Origin: Pelomonas sp. SE-A7
Lineage (GTDB): Bacteria; Pseudomonadota; Gammaproteobacteria; Burkholderiales; Burkholderiaceae_C
DNA: 64,000 nt
Direction of reading: 5' to 3'
NCBI RefSeq assembly: GCF_030345705.1
Contig: NZ_JAUASW010000001.1
Location: 620,001 to 684,000 of the forward strand
Below are positions 23,825-32,430 of this stretch, in pieces. The stretch's first letter is position 1; the number at the start of each line of letters is the position of its first letter. The position numbers were made by a program, and so were the translations under genes. The notes beneath the pieces are model-generated. The model had not been told where the DNA came from and did no database searches. It worked only from the letters and a program-made list of their open reading frames with translations.

Positions 23825-24937
23825 ATGACGACATTGGTTGGATTGGTGGGCTGGCGCGGCATGGTCGGCTCGGTGCTCATGGACCGCATGAGCGAAGAAC
23901 GGGACTTCGACCTGATCGAGCCGCTGTTCTTCAGCACCTCGAACTCCGGCGGTGCCGCTCCGGCCCAGGCCAAGAACGAGACTAAGCTGCAGGACGCCTT
24001 CGACATCGAGCAGCTCAAGCGCTGCGAGATCGTCATCACCTGCCAGGGCGGCGACTACACGAACGAGGTCTTCCCCAAGCTGCGTGCGGCTGGCTGGAAC
24101 GGCCACTGGATCGACGCCGCCTCGTCGCTGCGCATGGCCGACGACGCGGTCATCGTCCTGGACCCGGTCAACATGCCGGTGATCCAGAAGGCCCTGGCCA
24201 ACGGCGGCAAGAACTGGATCGGCGGCAATTGCACGGTCTCCTGCATGCTGATGGGCGTGGGCGCCCTCTACAAGGCCGGTCTGGTCGAGTGGATGAGCAC
24301 CCAGACCTACCAGGCCGCCTCGGGCGGCGGTGCCCAGCACATGCGCGAGCTGTTGACTCAGTACGGCACGCTGAACGCCGAGGTGCGCTCGCTGCTGGAC
24401 GACCCCAAGAGCGCCATCCTAGAAATCGACCGCAAGCTGGTTGCCAAGCAGCGCGCGCTGACCGCTGCCGAGACCGCCAACTTCGGCGTGCCGCTGGGCG
24501 GTTCGCTGATCCCCTGGATCGACAAGGACCTGGGCAACGGCCAATCCAAGGAAGAGTGGAAGGGCATGGCGGAGACCAACAAGATCCTCGGCAGCGACGA
24601 TATTCCTGTCGACGGCTTCTGCGTCCGCGTCGGCGCCATGCGCTGCCACAGCCAGGCCCTGACCTTCAAGCTGAAGAAGGACGTGCCCCTGGCCGACATC
24701 GAGGCCATGATCCGCGCCGACAACGAATGGGTGAAGTACGTGCCCAACACCCGCGAGGACACGCTGAAAGACCTGACCCCCGTGGCCGTGACCGGCACCA
24801 TGACCATTCCGGTCGGCCGCGTGCGCAAGCTGGCCATGGGCCCGGAGTACCTCGGCGCCTTCACCATCGGCGACCAGTTGCTGTGGGGCGCGGCCGAACC
24901 GCTGCGCCGCATGCTGCGCATCCTGCTGGCTCGGTAA
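23825..24937 (+). CDS. asd: aspartate-semialdehyde dehydrogenase
   Basis: Reduces aspartyl phosphate to aspartate semialdehyde, the shared precursor of lysine/diaminopimelate, threonine and methionine. The 370-residue protein has the NADP-binding GLVGWRGMVGSVLMDRM start and catalytic Cys136 in GGNCTVSCM. The longer Gram-negative-type insert (QAASGGGAQHMRELL) and the FCVRVGAMRCHSQAL segment with the catalytic His are also present. The ATG at 23825 is preceded by GAGG; an in-frame GTG one codon earlier is possible. It follows leuB after about 100 bases and supplies substrate to the dap genes encoded near 46-51 kb. Confidence 0.95.
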   Translation: MTTLVGLVGWRGMVGSVLMDRMSEERDFDLIEPLFFSTSNSGGAAPAQAKNETKLQDAFDIEQLKRCEIVITCQGGDYTNEVFPKLRAAGWNGHWIDAASSLRMADDAVIVLDPVNMPVIQKALANGGKNWIGGNCTVSCMLMGVGALYKAGLVEWMSTQTYQAASGGGAQHMRELLTQYGTLNAEVRSLLDDPKSAILEIDRKLVAKQRALTAAETANFGVPLGGSLIPWIDKDLGNGQSKEEWKGMAETNKILGSDDIPVDGFCVRVGAMRCHSQALTFKLKKDVPLADIEAMIRADNEWVKYVPNTREDTLKDLTPVAVTGTMTIPVGRVRKLAMGPEYLGAFTIGDQLLWGAAEPLRRMLRILLAR

Positions 24938-25029
24938 TTCCCCCTAGGGCCTCGCGAGCCCCCGTTGCCCTGAAGCTACAAGCGGTGACAGGGGGTAAAT
25001 GAGGGCCCGCTCATAGGGCGTATTCACGC

Positions 25030-25057
25030 TTTGCATGAGCGTTGCAGCGTATATGCT
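25030..25057 (+). promoter_or_regulatory. candidate sigma-70 promoter for fimV
   Basis: TTTGCA (25030-25035) and TATGCT (25052-25057) with a 16-base spacer lie about 125 bases before the fimV start, in the longest gene-free gap of the window. The match is moderate and the start of transcription is not visible. Confidence 0.3.
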
Positions 25058-25137
25058 TGCCGCTGTTGTGTTTTCGGACCGCTCGGTCACTGAGGGCATC
25101 GTGCAGCACGCAGGCAACGAGAGCATCGTCGCAAGAA

Positions 25138-25173
25138 AAGGCGGGACCCTGGGTGGCCCCGCCTTGTCGTTTT
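25138..25173 (+). terminator. terminator-like hairpin in the fimV leader
   Basis: AAGGCGGG (25138-25145) pairs perfectly with CCCGCCTT (25158-25165). The loop contains a smaller ACCC/GGGT pair, and TGTCGTTTT follows. It ends about ten bases before the fimV start, so it may be an attenuator, or the end of a short leader RNA or asd read-through transcript. Confidence 0.5.
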
Positions 25174-25183
25174 GGGGGACGCC

Positions 25184-27784
25184 TTGAAAAACCAAACCCG
25201 CGCAATGGGGCGCTTTGCCCTGACTCATGTCGCGGTGGCAGCGATGGCAACGCTGACCGCCACCTCCTCCTGGGCCCTGGGCCTCGGTCGACTGTCCGTG
25301 CAGTCCGCCCTCGGCGAAACGCTGAAGGCAGAGATCGAGGTCGCGAGCCTCAGCGCCGAGGAGGCCGGTTCGCTGAAGGTCCGCATCGCGCCGCCCGAGC
25401 TCTACCGCAGCAATGGCGTGGAGTTCAACTCGGTGCTCAGCAACACCCAGGTGCAGCTGGTCCGTCGCGCCGATGGCCGCCCGTACTTCCGCATCCAGAG
25501 TGATCGCGCCGTCCAGGAGCCCTTTGTCGATGTGATCCTCGAGATCACCTGGACCGGCGGCCGCTTGGTGCGCGAGTACACGTTGCTGTTCGATCCGCCG
25601 GCCACACCTTCGCGTCAGGCTGCATCTCCGGCCGTGGCCACCGCGCCGGTGATGTCGCCGGCACCCGCCGAGACCACTCCGATTCCGGCCACGCCGGCAC
25701 CTGCTCCGGCGCCCACCGTATCAGCCGCACCCCAGCGTCCGGCGGTTCCAGCCCGCGCGCCGGCCGCACCGCCGCCGGCGGCTCCCGTGCCGCAACGTGA
25801 TGCCAGCCAGTACCAGGTCAAGCCGGGCGACACACTGTCCAAGGTGGCGTCCAAGACCCAGGCTCCAGGCATCTCGCTGGATCAGATGCTGGTCGGCCTG
25901 TTCCGCTTCAATCCCGATGCCTTCATCGAAGGCAACATGAACCGGCTGAAGTCGGGCTCGGTGCTGCAGGTGCCGTCCAGCGAAGAGCTGAATGCGGTCT
26001 CGCAGGGCGAGGCACGTCAGGTCATCATTGCGCAGAGCGCCGATTTCGAAACCTACCGCCAGCGCCTCGCCGGTGCCGCACCGGTGCTGAAGCAGGACGA
26101 GAGCCCGCGCCAGGCCAAGGGCCAGGTCCAGGCGGCGGTGGAAGACCGCAAGCCGGCCGCCGCGCCTTCGCCTGACAAGCTGACCCTGAGCAAGGCCGGC
26201 GTCACTGGCTCGGAAGGCAAGGCCTCCAAGGACACGGAGAAGAAGGATTCGGCCGCTCGTGTGGCCGAACTGACCCGCAATGTGGAAGAGCTGAAGAAGC
26301 TGTCCAGCGCGGCCAAGCCTGCCCCCGTGACTCAGGCCGCCAAGCCCGCGGCACCTCCGCCCAGTGCGCCGCCGCTCGCTGCCCCTCCGCCGAGTTCACC
26401 CAAGGCCGTGGCGCCGCCACCCAGCAGTCCGGCTGCCGTGGCGCCGCCGCCCAGCAGCCCGGCCGCCGTCGCTCCTCCGCCGAGCTCGCCGGCCGCCGTG
26501 GCGCCGCCGCCTAGCGGCCCAAGCCTGTCGGGCCTGCCGACGCCGGCCTCCAAGCCCAAGACGGTCACGGCCCCTGCCCCGGGACCGAACGAGCCTGGCT
26601 TGCTGGACAGCCTGCTGGGCAGCCCCTTCGTGCTGCCGGGCGCCGCCGCCATCATTGCCTTGTTGGGTTTCTTCGGACTGCGTCAGCTGCGCGCTCGCAA
26701 TGCCGGCAAGACGTCCAAGCCCGATACCGGATTCCACGAAAGCCGCCTGCAGCCGGATTCGTTCTTCGGCTCGGCCGGTGGCCAACGCGTCGACACCCGC
26801 GACGCCTCGACCACGGGCCAGTCCTCGATGAGCTATTCGCTCAGCCAGCTGGATGCCATCGGCGACGTGGACCCGGTGGCCGAGGCTGACGTCTACCTGG
26901 CCTATGGCCGCGACCTGCAGGCCGAGGAGATCCTCAAGGAAGCGCTGCGGGCCAATCCTGAGCGCATGGCGATCCGCCTCAAGCTGCTGGAGGTCTACGC
27001 CAAGCGCCGCGACACCAAGGGCTTCGAGCAACTGGCCGTCCATCTGTATGCCGAGACGCAGGGACAGGGCGAGGACTGGGCCAAGGCGCAGGAGCTGGGC
27101 CGCCAGATCGATCCTGACAATCCGCTGTACCAGCCGGGTGGCGCCCCGGCCCAGTTGCTGAGCCCGGGAATGGGCGGCCGACCGGAGCCCATGGATGCCA
27201 GCACGCTGCCGCAGACCGTGGCGGCGGCCGGCATGGCGACCGAGCCGATGATGGCTCGCCAGGAAGATCCGGGTCCGGCCAGCGGCCTGGGTGACCTGGA
27301 CCTCGACCTCGACCTGGGCGGCGACGAACCGGCCCCGGCGATGACCTCGATGGAGGCGACCCAGGCCATGGCGATCTCGGTCGAGCAGTCGCCGATGGAC
27401 ATGGACTTCGACCTGTCCAAGCCGCCGGCTGCACCGGCACCTGCGCCCGCGCCCGCCGACGATCTGGAATTCGACCTGGATCAGCTCGACACGGCCCAGC
27501 CGGCCGCGGCGGAGCAGGGCGGTTCGCTGGACTTCGACCTGTCGTCCATCGACCTGGACCTGCCCGCGGCGCCTCCGCCGGCCGCCGAGCCTGCGGCCGA
27601 CATGTCCCTGCCCGACCTCGGTGGTGACGAAGGCGACCCGCTGCAGCGCCAGCTGGAGCTGGCCGACGAGTTCCGCCAGATCGGCGACACCGAGGGCGCG
27701 CGAGACGTGCTGCAGGAGCTGGTCGCCAAGGCCACCGGCCCGCTCAAGGCCAAGGCCCAGGCCATGCTCGACGAACTGCGCTGA
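25184..27784 (+). CDS. fimV: FimV/HubP-family pilus-assembly and polar-organising protein
   Basis: The 866-residue inner-membrane protein is FimV-like in its domain order. A signal peptide ending near SSWA leads into the conserved LGLGRLSVQSALGETLKAEIEV domain, then a periplasmic LysM motif (YQVKPGDTLSKVASK, about residue 209). A proline-rich repeat, one transmembrane helix (about 481-503) and an acidic cytoplasmic region follow. The TPR-like FimV C-terminus (EFRQIGDTEGARDVLQEL) ends the chain. These proteins connect peptidoglycan to type IV pilus assembly and polar signalling. No ATG fits the signal peptide well. I chose TTG at 25184 because GGGGGAC precedes it; ATG 25205 and TTG 25172 are alternatives. 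Confidence 0.88.
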   Translation: MKNQTRAMGRFALTHVAVAAMATLTATSSWALGLGRLSVQSALGETLKAEIEVASLSAEEAGSLKVRIAPPELYRSNGVEFNSVLSNTQVQLVRRADGRPYFRIQSDRAVQEPFVDVILEITWTGGRLVREYTLLFDPPATPSRQAASPAVATAPVMSPAPAETTPIPATPAPAPAPTVSAAPQRPAVPARAPAAPPPAAPVPQRDASQYQVKPGDTLSKVASKTQAPGISLDQMLVGLFRFNPDAFIEGNMNRLKSGSVLQVPSSEELNAVSQGEARQVIIAQSADFETYRQRLAGAAPVLKQDESPRQAKGQVQAAVEDRKPAAAPSPDKLTLSKAGVTGSEGKASKDTEKKDSAARVAELTRNVEELKKLSSAAKPAPVTQAAKPAAPPPSAPPLAAPPPSSPKAVAPPPSSPAAVAPPPSSPAAVAPPPSSPAAVAPPPSGPSLSGLPTPASKPKTVTAPAPGPNEPGLLDSLLGSPFVLPGAAAIIALLGFFGLRQLRARNAGKTSKPDTGFHESRLQPDSFFGSAGGQRVDTRDASTTGQSSMSYSLSQLDAIGDVDPVAEADVYLAYGRDLQAEEILKEALRANPERMAIRLKLLEVYAKRRDTKGFEQLAVHLYAETQGQGEDWAKAQELGRQIDPDNPLYQPGGAPAQLLSPGMGGRPEPMDASTLPQTVAAAGMATEPMMARQEDPGPASGLGDLDLDLDLGGDEPAPAMTSMEATQAMAISVEQSPMDMDFDLSKPPAAPAPAPAPADDLEFDLDQLDTAQPAAAEQGGSLDFDLSSIDLDLPAAPPPAAEPAADMSLPDLGGDEGDPLQRQLELADEFRQIGDTEGARDVLQELVAKATGPLKAKAQAMLDELR
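26405..26521 (+). repeat. tandem 30-bp proline-rich repeat inside fimV
   Basis: Three full units and one shortened unit of 30 bases encode AVAPPPSSPA. Adjacent units differ at synonymous third positions, so the peptide is better conserved than the DNA. It forms the flexible wall-spanning linker just before the transmembrane helix. Confidence 0.85.
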
Positions 27785-27809
27785 CCGATACTTGCGGTCT
27801 TCCCGAAAG

Positions 27810-27841
27810 GCGCTCGGCCCCGGCCGGGCGCTTTTTCTTTT
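27810..27841 (+). terminator. rho-independent terminator after fimV
   Basis: GCGCTCGGCC (27810-27819) pairs with GGCCGGGCGC (27822-27831, one wobble pair) and is followed by TTTTTCTTTT. It separates fimV from the truA-trp unit. The last bases of the T-run adjoin the truA ribosome-binding site GAGGGA. Confidence 0.9.
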
Positions 27842-27854
27842 GAGGGATCCTGAG

Positions 27855-28643
27855 ATGACGGTGAGAGTGGCCCTGGGCCTGAGCTATCGCGGCGAGGCCT
27901 ACAAGGGCTGGCAGAGCCAGCCCGGCGGCGGCACGGTGCAGGACGTGCTGGAAGCGGCCCTGAGCGAGTTTGCCGCCCACCCGATCCGCACGATTTGCGC
28001 CGGACGTACCGACACCGGTGTCCATGGTCTCAACCAGGTGGTGCACTTCGATGCCGAGGTCGAGCGCGAGCCGTTCTCGTGGATACGCGGCACCAACCGC
28101 TATCTGCCCAGGGACGTGGCGATCCAGTGGTGCGCATTTCCTGCGGCCGATTTCCATGCTCGCAACCATGCGCGGGGCAGGCGCTATGCCTATCTGCTGC
28201 GCGAATCGGTGGTGCGGCCGGCGATAGAGAGCGGCGCCTGCGGCTGGGTGTTCCGTCCGCTGGATGGCGAGGCCATGCGCGAAGCCGCGGCCCTGCTGGT
28301 CGGCGAGCATGACTTCAGCTCGTTCCGTTCGGCCGAATGCCAGGCCGCCTCGCCGGTCAAGCAACTGAGGGCCATCCACATCAGCAAGCGTGGCGCCTAC
28401 TGGCGCTTCGAATTCGATGCCTCGGCCTTCCTGCACCACATGGTGCGCAACCTGATGGGCTGCCTGATCGCCGTGGGCAGCGGCAACCGCGCGCCTGGCT
28501 GGGTGGGAGAGGTGCTGGCAGCGCGCAGCCGGCAGGTGGCCGCACCGACCTTCGCCCCGGATGGGCTCTACTTCATAGGCCCGTACTACGATGCCCACCT
28601 CAATCTTCCCGAGCAGGTGGACGCGCTCGACTGGCTGCCCTGA
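27855..28643 (+). CDS. truA: tRNA pseudouridine(38-40) synthase
   Basis: Isomerises uridines 38-40 in the anticodon arm of many tRNAs. The 262-residue protein has the TruA catalytic loop AGRTDTGVHG with Asp53, the N-terminal SYRGEAYKGWQSQP and the C-terminal FLHHMVRNLMG. GAGGGA lies seven bases before the ATG. It is followed after two bases by trpF; truA next to trpF is a common arrangement in proteobacteria. Confidence 0.95.
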   Translation: MTVRVALGLSYRGEAYKGWQSQPGGGTVQDVLEAALSEFAAHPIRTICAGRTDTGVHGLNQVVHFDAEVEREPFSWIRGTNRYLPRDVAIQWCAFPAADFHARNHARGRRYAYLLRESVVRPAIESGACGWVFRPLDGEAMREAAALLVGEHDFSSFRSAECQAASPVKQLRAIHISKRGAYWRFEFDASAFLHHMVRNLMGCLIAVGSGNRAPGWVGEVLAARSRQVAAPTFAPDGLYFIGPYYDAHLNLPEQVDALDWLP

Positions 28644-28645
28644 AC

Positions 28646-29296
28646 ATGGTGACAAGAACCCGCATCAAGATCTGCGGCCTGACCCGCGAGGCCGATGTGG
28701 CCGTGGCTGTCGCGGCCGGTGCCGACGCCATCGGCTTCGTGTTCTACGACAAGAGCCCACGCTTCGTGAGTCCGCAACGGGCTGCAGAACTGGCCAGGCT
28801 GCTGCCTCCCTTCGTCACACCGGTCGGCCTGTTCGTCAATGCCTCTGCCGAGCTGATGGCCGAGGCGCTGCAGGCCCTGCCGAACATGCTGTTGCAATTC
28901 CATGGCGACGAGACGCCTGCTGATTGCCGCTTGCCGGGGCGGCCCTTCCTGCGCGCCGCTCGCATGGCGCCCGGTTTTGATTTGCTAGACTTCGCAGCTC
29001 AATTTTCAGATGCAGCCGGCCTGCTCGTCGACGCCCATGTCGATGGCTATGGCGGTGGAGGAAAGGTCTTCGATTGGTCACTGCTTCCAACAAACGTGCC
29101 CCGTCCAGTCGTTTTGTCTGGTGGGTTGCATGCCGGAAATGTGATCGAAGGGATTCTTCGGGTACGGCCCTGGGCCGTTGACGTCAGCTCCGGCGTCGAG
29201 GAGGCCAAGGGCCTCAAGAGTGCCGCGCTGATGCGCCAGTTCTGCAATGCGGTCCGCCAGGCGGATGCGCAGCTCGCAGCAAGCAGCCTCACCTGA
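28646..29296 (+). CDS. trpF: phosphoribosylanthranilate isomerase
   Basis: Catalyses the Amadori rearrangement of phosphoribosylanthranilate in tryptophan synthesis. The 216-residue TIM barrel has the base Cys10 in KICGLTREAD, the phosphate-binding GADAIGFVFY, the catalytic Asp in LLVDAHV, and the C-terminal phosphate loop LSGGLHAGNV. It is separated from trpB by 14 bases and lies in a trpF-trpB-trpA run; trpCDE are not in the window. Confidence 0.94.
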   Translation: MVTRTRIKICGLTREADVAVAVAAGADAIGFVFYDKSPRFVSPQRAAELARLLPPFVTPVGLFVNASAELMAEALQALPNMLLQFHGDETPADCRLPGRPFLRAARMAPGFDLLDFAAQFSDAAGLLVDAHVDGYGGGGKVFDWSLLPTNVPRPVVLSGGLHAGNVIEGILRVRPWAVDVSSGVEEAKGLKSAALMRQFCNAVRQADAQLAASSLT

Positions 29297-29310
29297 AAGA
29301 GAACATTCCC

Positions 29311-30555
29311 ATGTCTTACGACCAACCCGATGCCCGCGGGCATTTCGGCCCCTATGGCGGACGCTTCGTCGCCGAAACCCTGATCCACGCACTCGACGAG
29401 CTGAACGAGGCCTACGCCCACTACAGCAAGGACCCCGAGTTCATCGCCGAGTTCCAGAAGGAACTGGCGCATTTCGTCGGCCGCCCCAGCCCCATCTACC
29501 ACGCCGACCGTCTCAGCCGCGAGCTCGGTGGGGCCCAGATCTACCTCAAGCGCGAAGACCTGAACCACACCGGTGCCCACAAGGTCAACAACACCATTGG
29601 CCAGGCCCTGCTCGCCAAGCGCATGGGCAAGAAGCGCGTGATCGCCGAGACCGGCGCCGGCCAGCACGGCGTGGCCACGGCCACCATCTGCGCCCGCTAC
29701 GGCATGGAATGCGTGGTCTACATGGGCAGCGAGGACGTCAAGCGCCAGTCGCCCAATGTCTACCGCATGAACCTGTTGGGCGCCACCGTGGTGCCGGTGG
29801 AGTCGGGCTCCAAGACCTTGAAGGACGCGCTGAACGAGGCGATGCGCGACTGGGTCACCAACATCGAGTCGACCTTCTACATCATCGGCACCGTGGCCGG
29901 CCCGCATCCGTATCCGATGATGGTGCGCGACTTCCAGCGCATCATCGGCGACGAATGCCTGACGCAGATGCCGGCCATGGTCGGCCGCCAGCCGGACGCC
30001 GTGATCGCCTGCGTAGGCGGTGGTTCGAATGCCATCGGCATCTTCTATCCCTACATCGAGCACCAGGACGTCAAGCTGATTGGCGTCGAGGCCGAAGGGC
30101 AGGGCGTGGCCAGTGGCAAGCATGCCGCCACCCTGAGTGCCGGCAGCCCGGGCGTGTTGCATGGCAACCGTACCTACCTGCTGCAAGACGAGGACGGCCA
30201 GATCATCGAGACGCACTCGATCTCGGCCGGCCTGGACTACCCCGGCGTTGGCCCGGAGCATGCCTACCTGAAGGACATTGGCCGCGCCCAGTATGTCGGC
30301 ATCACCGACCAGGAGGCGCTGGCCGCCTTCCACAGGCTGTGCCGTACCGAGGGCATCATCCCGGCGCTGGAGTCCAGCCATGCCGTGGCCCATGCAATCA
30401 AGCTCGCGCCGACCATGAAGCCGGACCAGATCCTGCTGGTCAACCTCTCCGGGCGTGGTGACAAGGACATAGGCACGGTGGCCGACCTGTCGGGCGCCAA
30501 GGTCTATGACCAGCCTTCGCAAGCTGGCCACACGGTGAAGGGAGCTCCGCAATGA
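29311..30555 (+). CDS. trpB: tryptophan synthase beta chain
   Basis: PLP enzyme condensing indole and serine. The 414-residue protein carries the Schiff-base lysine Lys91 in HTGAHKVNN, the glycine-rich phosphate cup GGGSNA and the family start GRFGPYGG-like HFGPYGGRFVAETL. GAETGAGQHG and GVEAEGQG are also intact. AAAGAGA precedes the ATG. The stop overlaps the ATG assigned to trpA, whose first ~30 codons consist of an unusual repeat element. Confidence 0.96.
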   Translation: MSYDQPDARGHFGPYGGRFVAETLIHALDELNEAYAHYSKDPEFIAEFQKELAHFVGRPSPIYHADRLSRELGGAQIYLKREDLNHTGAHKVNNTIGQALLAKRMGKKRVIAETGAGQHGVATATICARYGMECVVYMGSEDVKRQSPNVYRMNLLGATVVPVESGSKTLKDALNEAMRDWVTNIESTFYIIGTVAGPHPYPMMVRDFQRIIGDECLTQMPAMVGRQPDAVIACVGGGSNAIGIFYPYIEHQDVKLIGVEAEGQGVASGKHAATLSAGSPGVLHGNRTYLLQDEDGQIIETHSISAGLDYPGVGPEHAYLKDIGRAQYVGITDQEALAAFHRLCRTEGIIPALESSHAVAHAIKLAPTMKPDQILLVNLSGRGDKDIGTVADLSGAKVYDQPSQAGHTVKGAPQ

Positions 30556-31433
30556 ATGAGCCCCTCGTCCAGGGAATACCTGGCCGATCCCCCGAGGGGA
30601 TCAAGCCGTCCTTGGGGCGGCCCGGCGAACGGCTTGGGAGCCGCATCGCCGCCACCTTTGCCGAGTTGCAATCCAAGGGCCGCAAGGCCCTGATCCCCTT
30701 CGTCACCGCCGGTGATCCGTACCCGGATGCCACCGTCGAGATCATGCATGCGCTGGCCCGGGGCGGGGCCGACGTGATCGAGCTGGGCGTACCGTTCTCC
30801 GATCCCATGGCCGACGGGCCCGTGATCCAGCGCGCCGGTGAGCGGGCGCTGAAGCATGGCATTGGCATGCGCCAGGTGCTGGGCTTCGTCCAGCAATTCC
30901 GGGCCAGCGACGACAAGACGCCGGTGGTGCTGATGGGCTATGCCAACCCGGTGGAGCGCTACGGCGTCGAGCGATTCGCCGCCGATGCCAGGGCGGCCGG
31001 GGTGGACGGGGTGCTGATCGTTGACTACCCGCCGGAAGAGGTCGAAGCCTTTGCCGCGGCGCTGAAGGCCCAGGGGCTGGATCCGATCTTCCTGCTGGCG
31101 CCGACCAGCACCGAGGAGCGCATGGCCAGCATCGGCGCGATTGCCAGCGGCTATGTCTACTACGTCTCGCTGAAGGGCGTGACCGGCGCCGGCCACCTGG
31201 ACACGGCCGCCGTGGCCGAGGTGATTCCCCGGATCCGCCGCCATGTCAGCGTGCCGGTGGGCGTGGGTTTCGGCATCCGCGACGGGGCCACGGCCCGGGC
31301 CGTGGCGGAGGTTTCGGACGCCGTGGTCATAGGCTCGCGCCTGGTTCAATTGCTCGAGGTCCAGCCACGCGATAATGTCGCCTCGACCGCGGCGGCCTTC
31401 ATGGCCGAGATCCGCGCCGCGCTGGACCGCTGA
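30552..31433 (+). CDS. trpA: tryptophan synthase alpha chain with N-terminal extension
   Basis: Cleaves indole-3-glycerol phosphate and channels indole to TrpB. The 293-residue TIM barrel has the catalytic Glu in VIELGVPFSDPMADGP and the catalytic Asp in VDYPPEEV, with phosphate-binding GFGIRDG. The conserved family start corresponds to SRIAATFAELQSKGRKALIP, which begins only at residue 30. The residues before it are encoded by the two-hairpin repeat element. The ATG at 30552 overlaps the trpB stop and keeps coupling. The only later in-frame start before the core is TTG at 30612, inside the element. The extension has no family counterpart that I know and is probably a disordered tail. Confidence 0.93.
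   Translation: MNEPLVQGIPGRSPEGIKPSLGRPGERLGSRIAATFAELQSKGRKALIPFVTAGDPYPDATVEIMHALARGGADVIELGVPFSDPMADGPVIQRAGERALKHGIGMRQVLGFVQQFRASDDKTPVVLMGYANPVERYGVERFAADARAAGVDGVLIVDYPPEEVEAFAAALKAQGLDPIFLLAPTSTEERMASIGAIASGYVYYVSLKGVTGAGHLDTAAVAEVIPRIRRHVSVPVGVGFGIRDGATARAVAEVSDAVVIGSRLVQLLEVQPRDNVASTAAAFMAEIRAALDR
30586..30636 (+). repeat. two-hairpin GC-rich element, copy A (inside the trpA 5' end)
   Basis: Hairpin 1 is GATCCCC-CGA-GGGGATC (30586-30602). Hairpin 2 has arms CAAGCCGT (30602-30609) and ACGGCTTG (30629-30636) enclosing a 19-base loop that begins with CCTTGGGGCGGCCC. A second copy at 56432-56482 shares the CGA loop, the 14-base loop core and the 19-base loop length, but has different stem arms that still pair. 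A further small inverted repeat CCAGG/CCTGG lies at 30569-30583. Confidence 0.75.
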
Positions 31434-31483
31434 CCACCCGTCGGCGACTCGGCGTCACAACAGACAAACAGGAGAACTGAATC

Positions 31484-32356
31484 GTGAGTTGGCTCGAAAA
31501 ACTGCTGCCGCCCAAGATCCAGCAAACCGACCCCGCCGAGCGCCGCACGGTGCCCGAAGGCCTGTGGATCAAGTGCCCGTCCTGCGAGACGGTGCTTTAC
31601 AAGACCGACCTGGAGCAGAACGTCAATGTCTGCCCCAAGTGCTCCCACCACCACCGCATCGGCGCCCGGGCTCGCCTGGATGCCTTCCTCGATGGTGAAG
31701 GTCGCTACGAGATCGGCCAGGAGGTGCTGCCCACCGACTCGCTGAAGTTCAAGGACAGCAAGAAGTACCCCGACCGCCTGAAGGAAGCGCTGGAGAACAC
31801 CGGTGAAACCGACGCCCTGGTCGTTGTCGGCGGCGCGGTGATGAGCGTGCCGGTCGTCGCGGCCTGCTTCGAGTTCGACTTCATGGGCGGATCGATGGGC
31901 TCGGTGGTCGGCGAGCGCTTCGTGCGCGGCGTCGAGACCGCGCTGGAGCAGAAGACGCCGTTCATCTGCTTCACCGCCACCGGCGGTGCCCGCATGCAGG
32001 AAGGCCTGCTGTCGCTGATGCAGATGGCCAAGACCAATGCGGCCCTGACCAAGCTGGCCAAGGCCAAGCTGCCCTACATCAGCGTGCTGACCGACCCGAC
32101 CATGGGCGGCGTCTCGGCCTCGTTCGCCTTCGTCGGTGACGTCGTGATTGCCGAACCCAAGGCCCTGATCGGCTTTGCCGGCCCGCGCGTGATCGAGAAC
32201 ACGGTGCGTGAAAAGCTGCCGCCGGGCTTCCAGCGGGCCGAGTTCCTGATGGAGAAGGGCGCCGTCGACATGATCGTGGACCGCCGCCAGCTGCGCGAGA
32301 CCATCGCCCGTCAGCTCGCCATGCTGCAGCGCCAGAGCGCCGACGCGGTGGCCTGA
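31484..32356 (+). CDS. accD: acetyl-CoA carboxylase carboxyltransferase beta subunit
   Basis: The zinc-binding half of the acetyl-CoA carboxyltransferase that makes malonyl-CoA for fatty acids. The 290-residue protein has the four-cysteine zinc ribbon (Cys31, 34, 50, 53 in CPSC and CPKC) followed by the crotonase-like lobe with GGARMQEG and TDPTMGGVSASFAF. The start is GTG with GGAG upstream. It lies downstream of trpA and upstream of folC, a conserved neighbourhood in proteobacteria. Confidence 0.95.
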   Translation: MSWLEKLLPPKIQQTDPAERRTVPEGLWIKCPSCETVLYKTDLEQNVNVCPKCSHHHRIGARARLDAFLDGEGRYEIGQEVLPTDSLKFKDSKKYPDRLKEALENTGETDALVVVGGAVMSVPVVAACFEFDFMGGSMGSVVGERFVRGVETALEQKTPFICFTATGGARMQEGLLSLMQMAKTNAALTKLAKAKLPYISVLTDPTMGGVSASFAFVGDVVIAEPKALIGFAGPRVIENTVREKLPPGFQRAEFLMEKGAVDMIVDRRQLRETIARQLAMLQRQSADAVA

Positions 32357-32386
32357 GTTTTCCAAGACATTCAGCGCAACCCCGGC

Positions 32387-32419
32387 GGCCAGGCTTCACC
32401 AGCCTGGCCGTCTTGTTTT
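32387..32419 (+). terminator. rho-independent terminator after accD
   Basis: Perfect arms GGCCAGGC (32387-32394) and GCCTGGCC (32402-32409) with a seven-base loop are followed by GTCTTGTTTT. The T-run ends twelve bases before the folC ATG, so folC expression must depend on read-through or a promoter within or just before this site. Confidence 0.85.
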
Positions 32420-32430
32420 CCGAAGACCGC

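Noticed and set aside
24938..25183. A hidden small protein in the asd-fimV gap
   Set aside because: Short frames exist on both strands but lack ribosome-binding sites and recognisable features; the hairpin and possible promoter explain the gap better.
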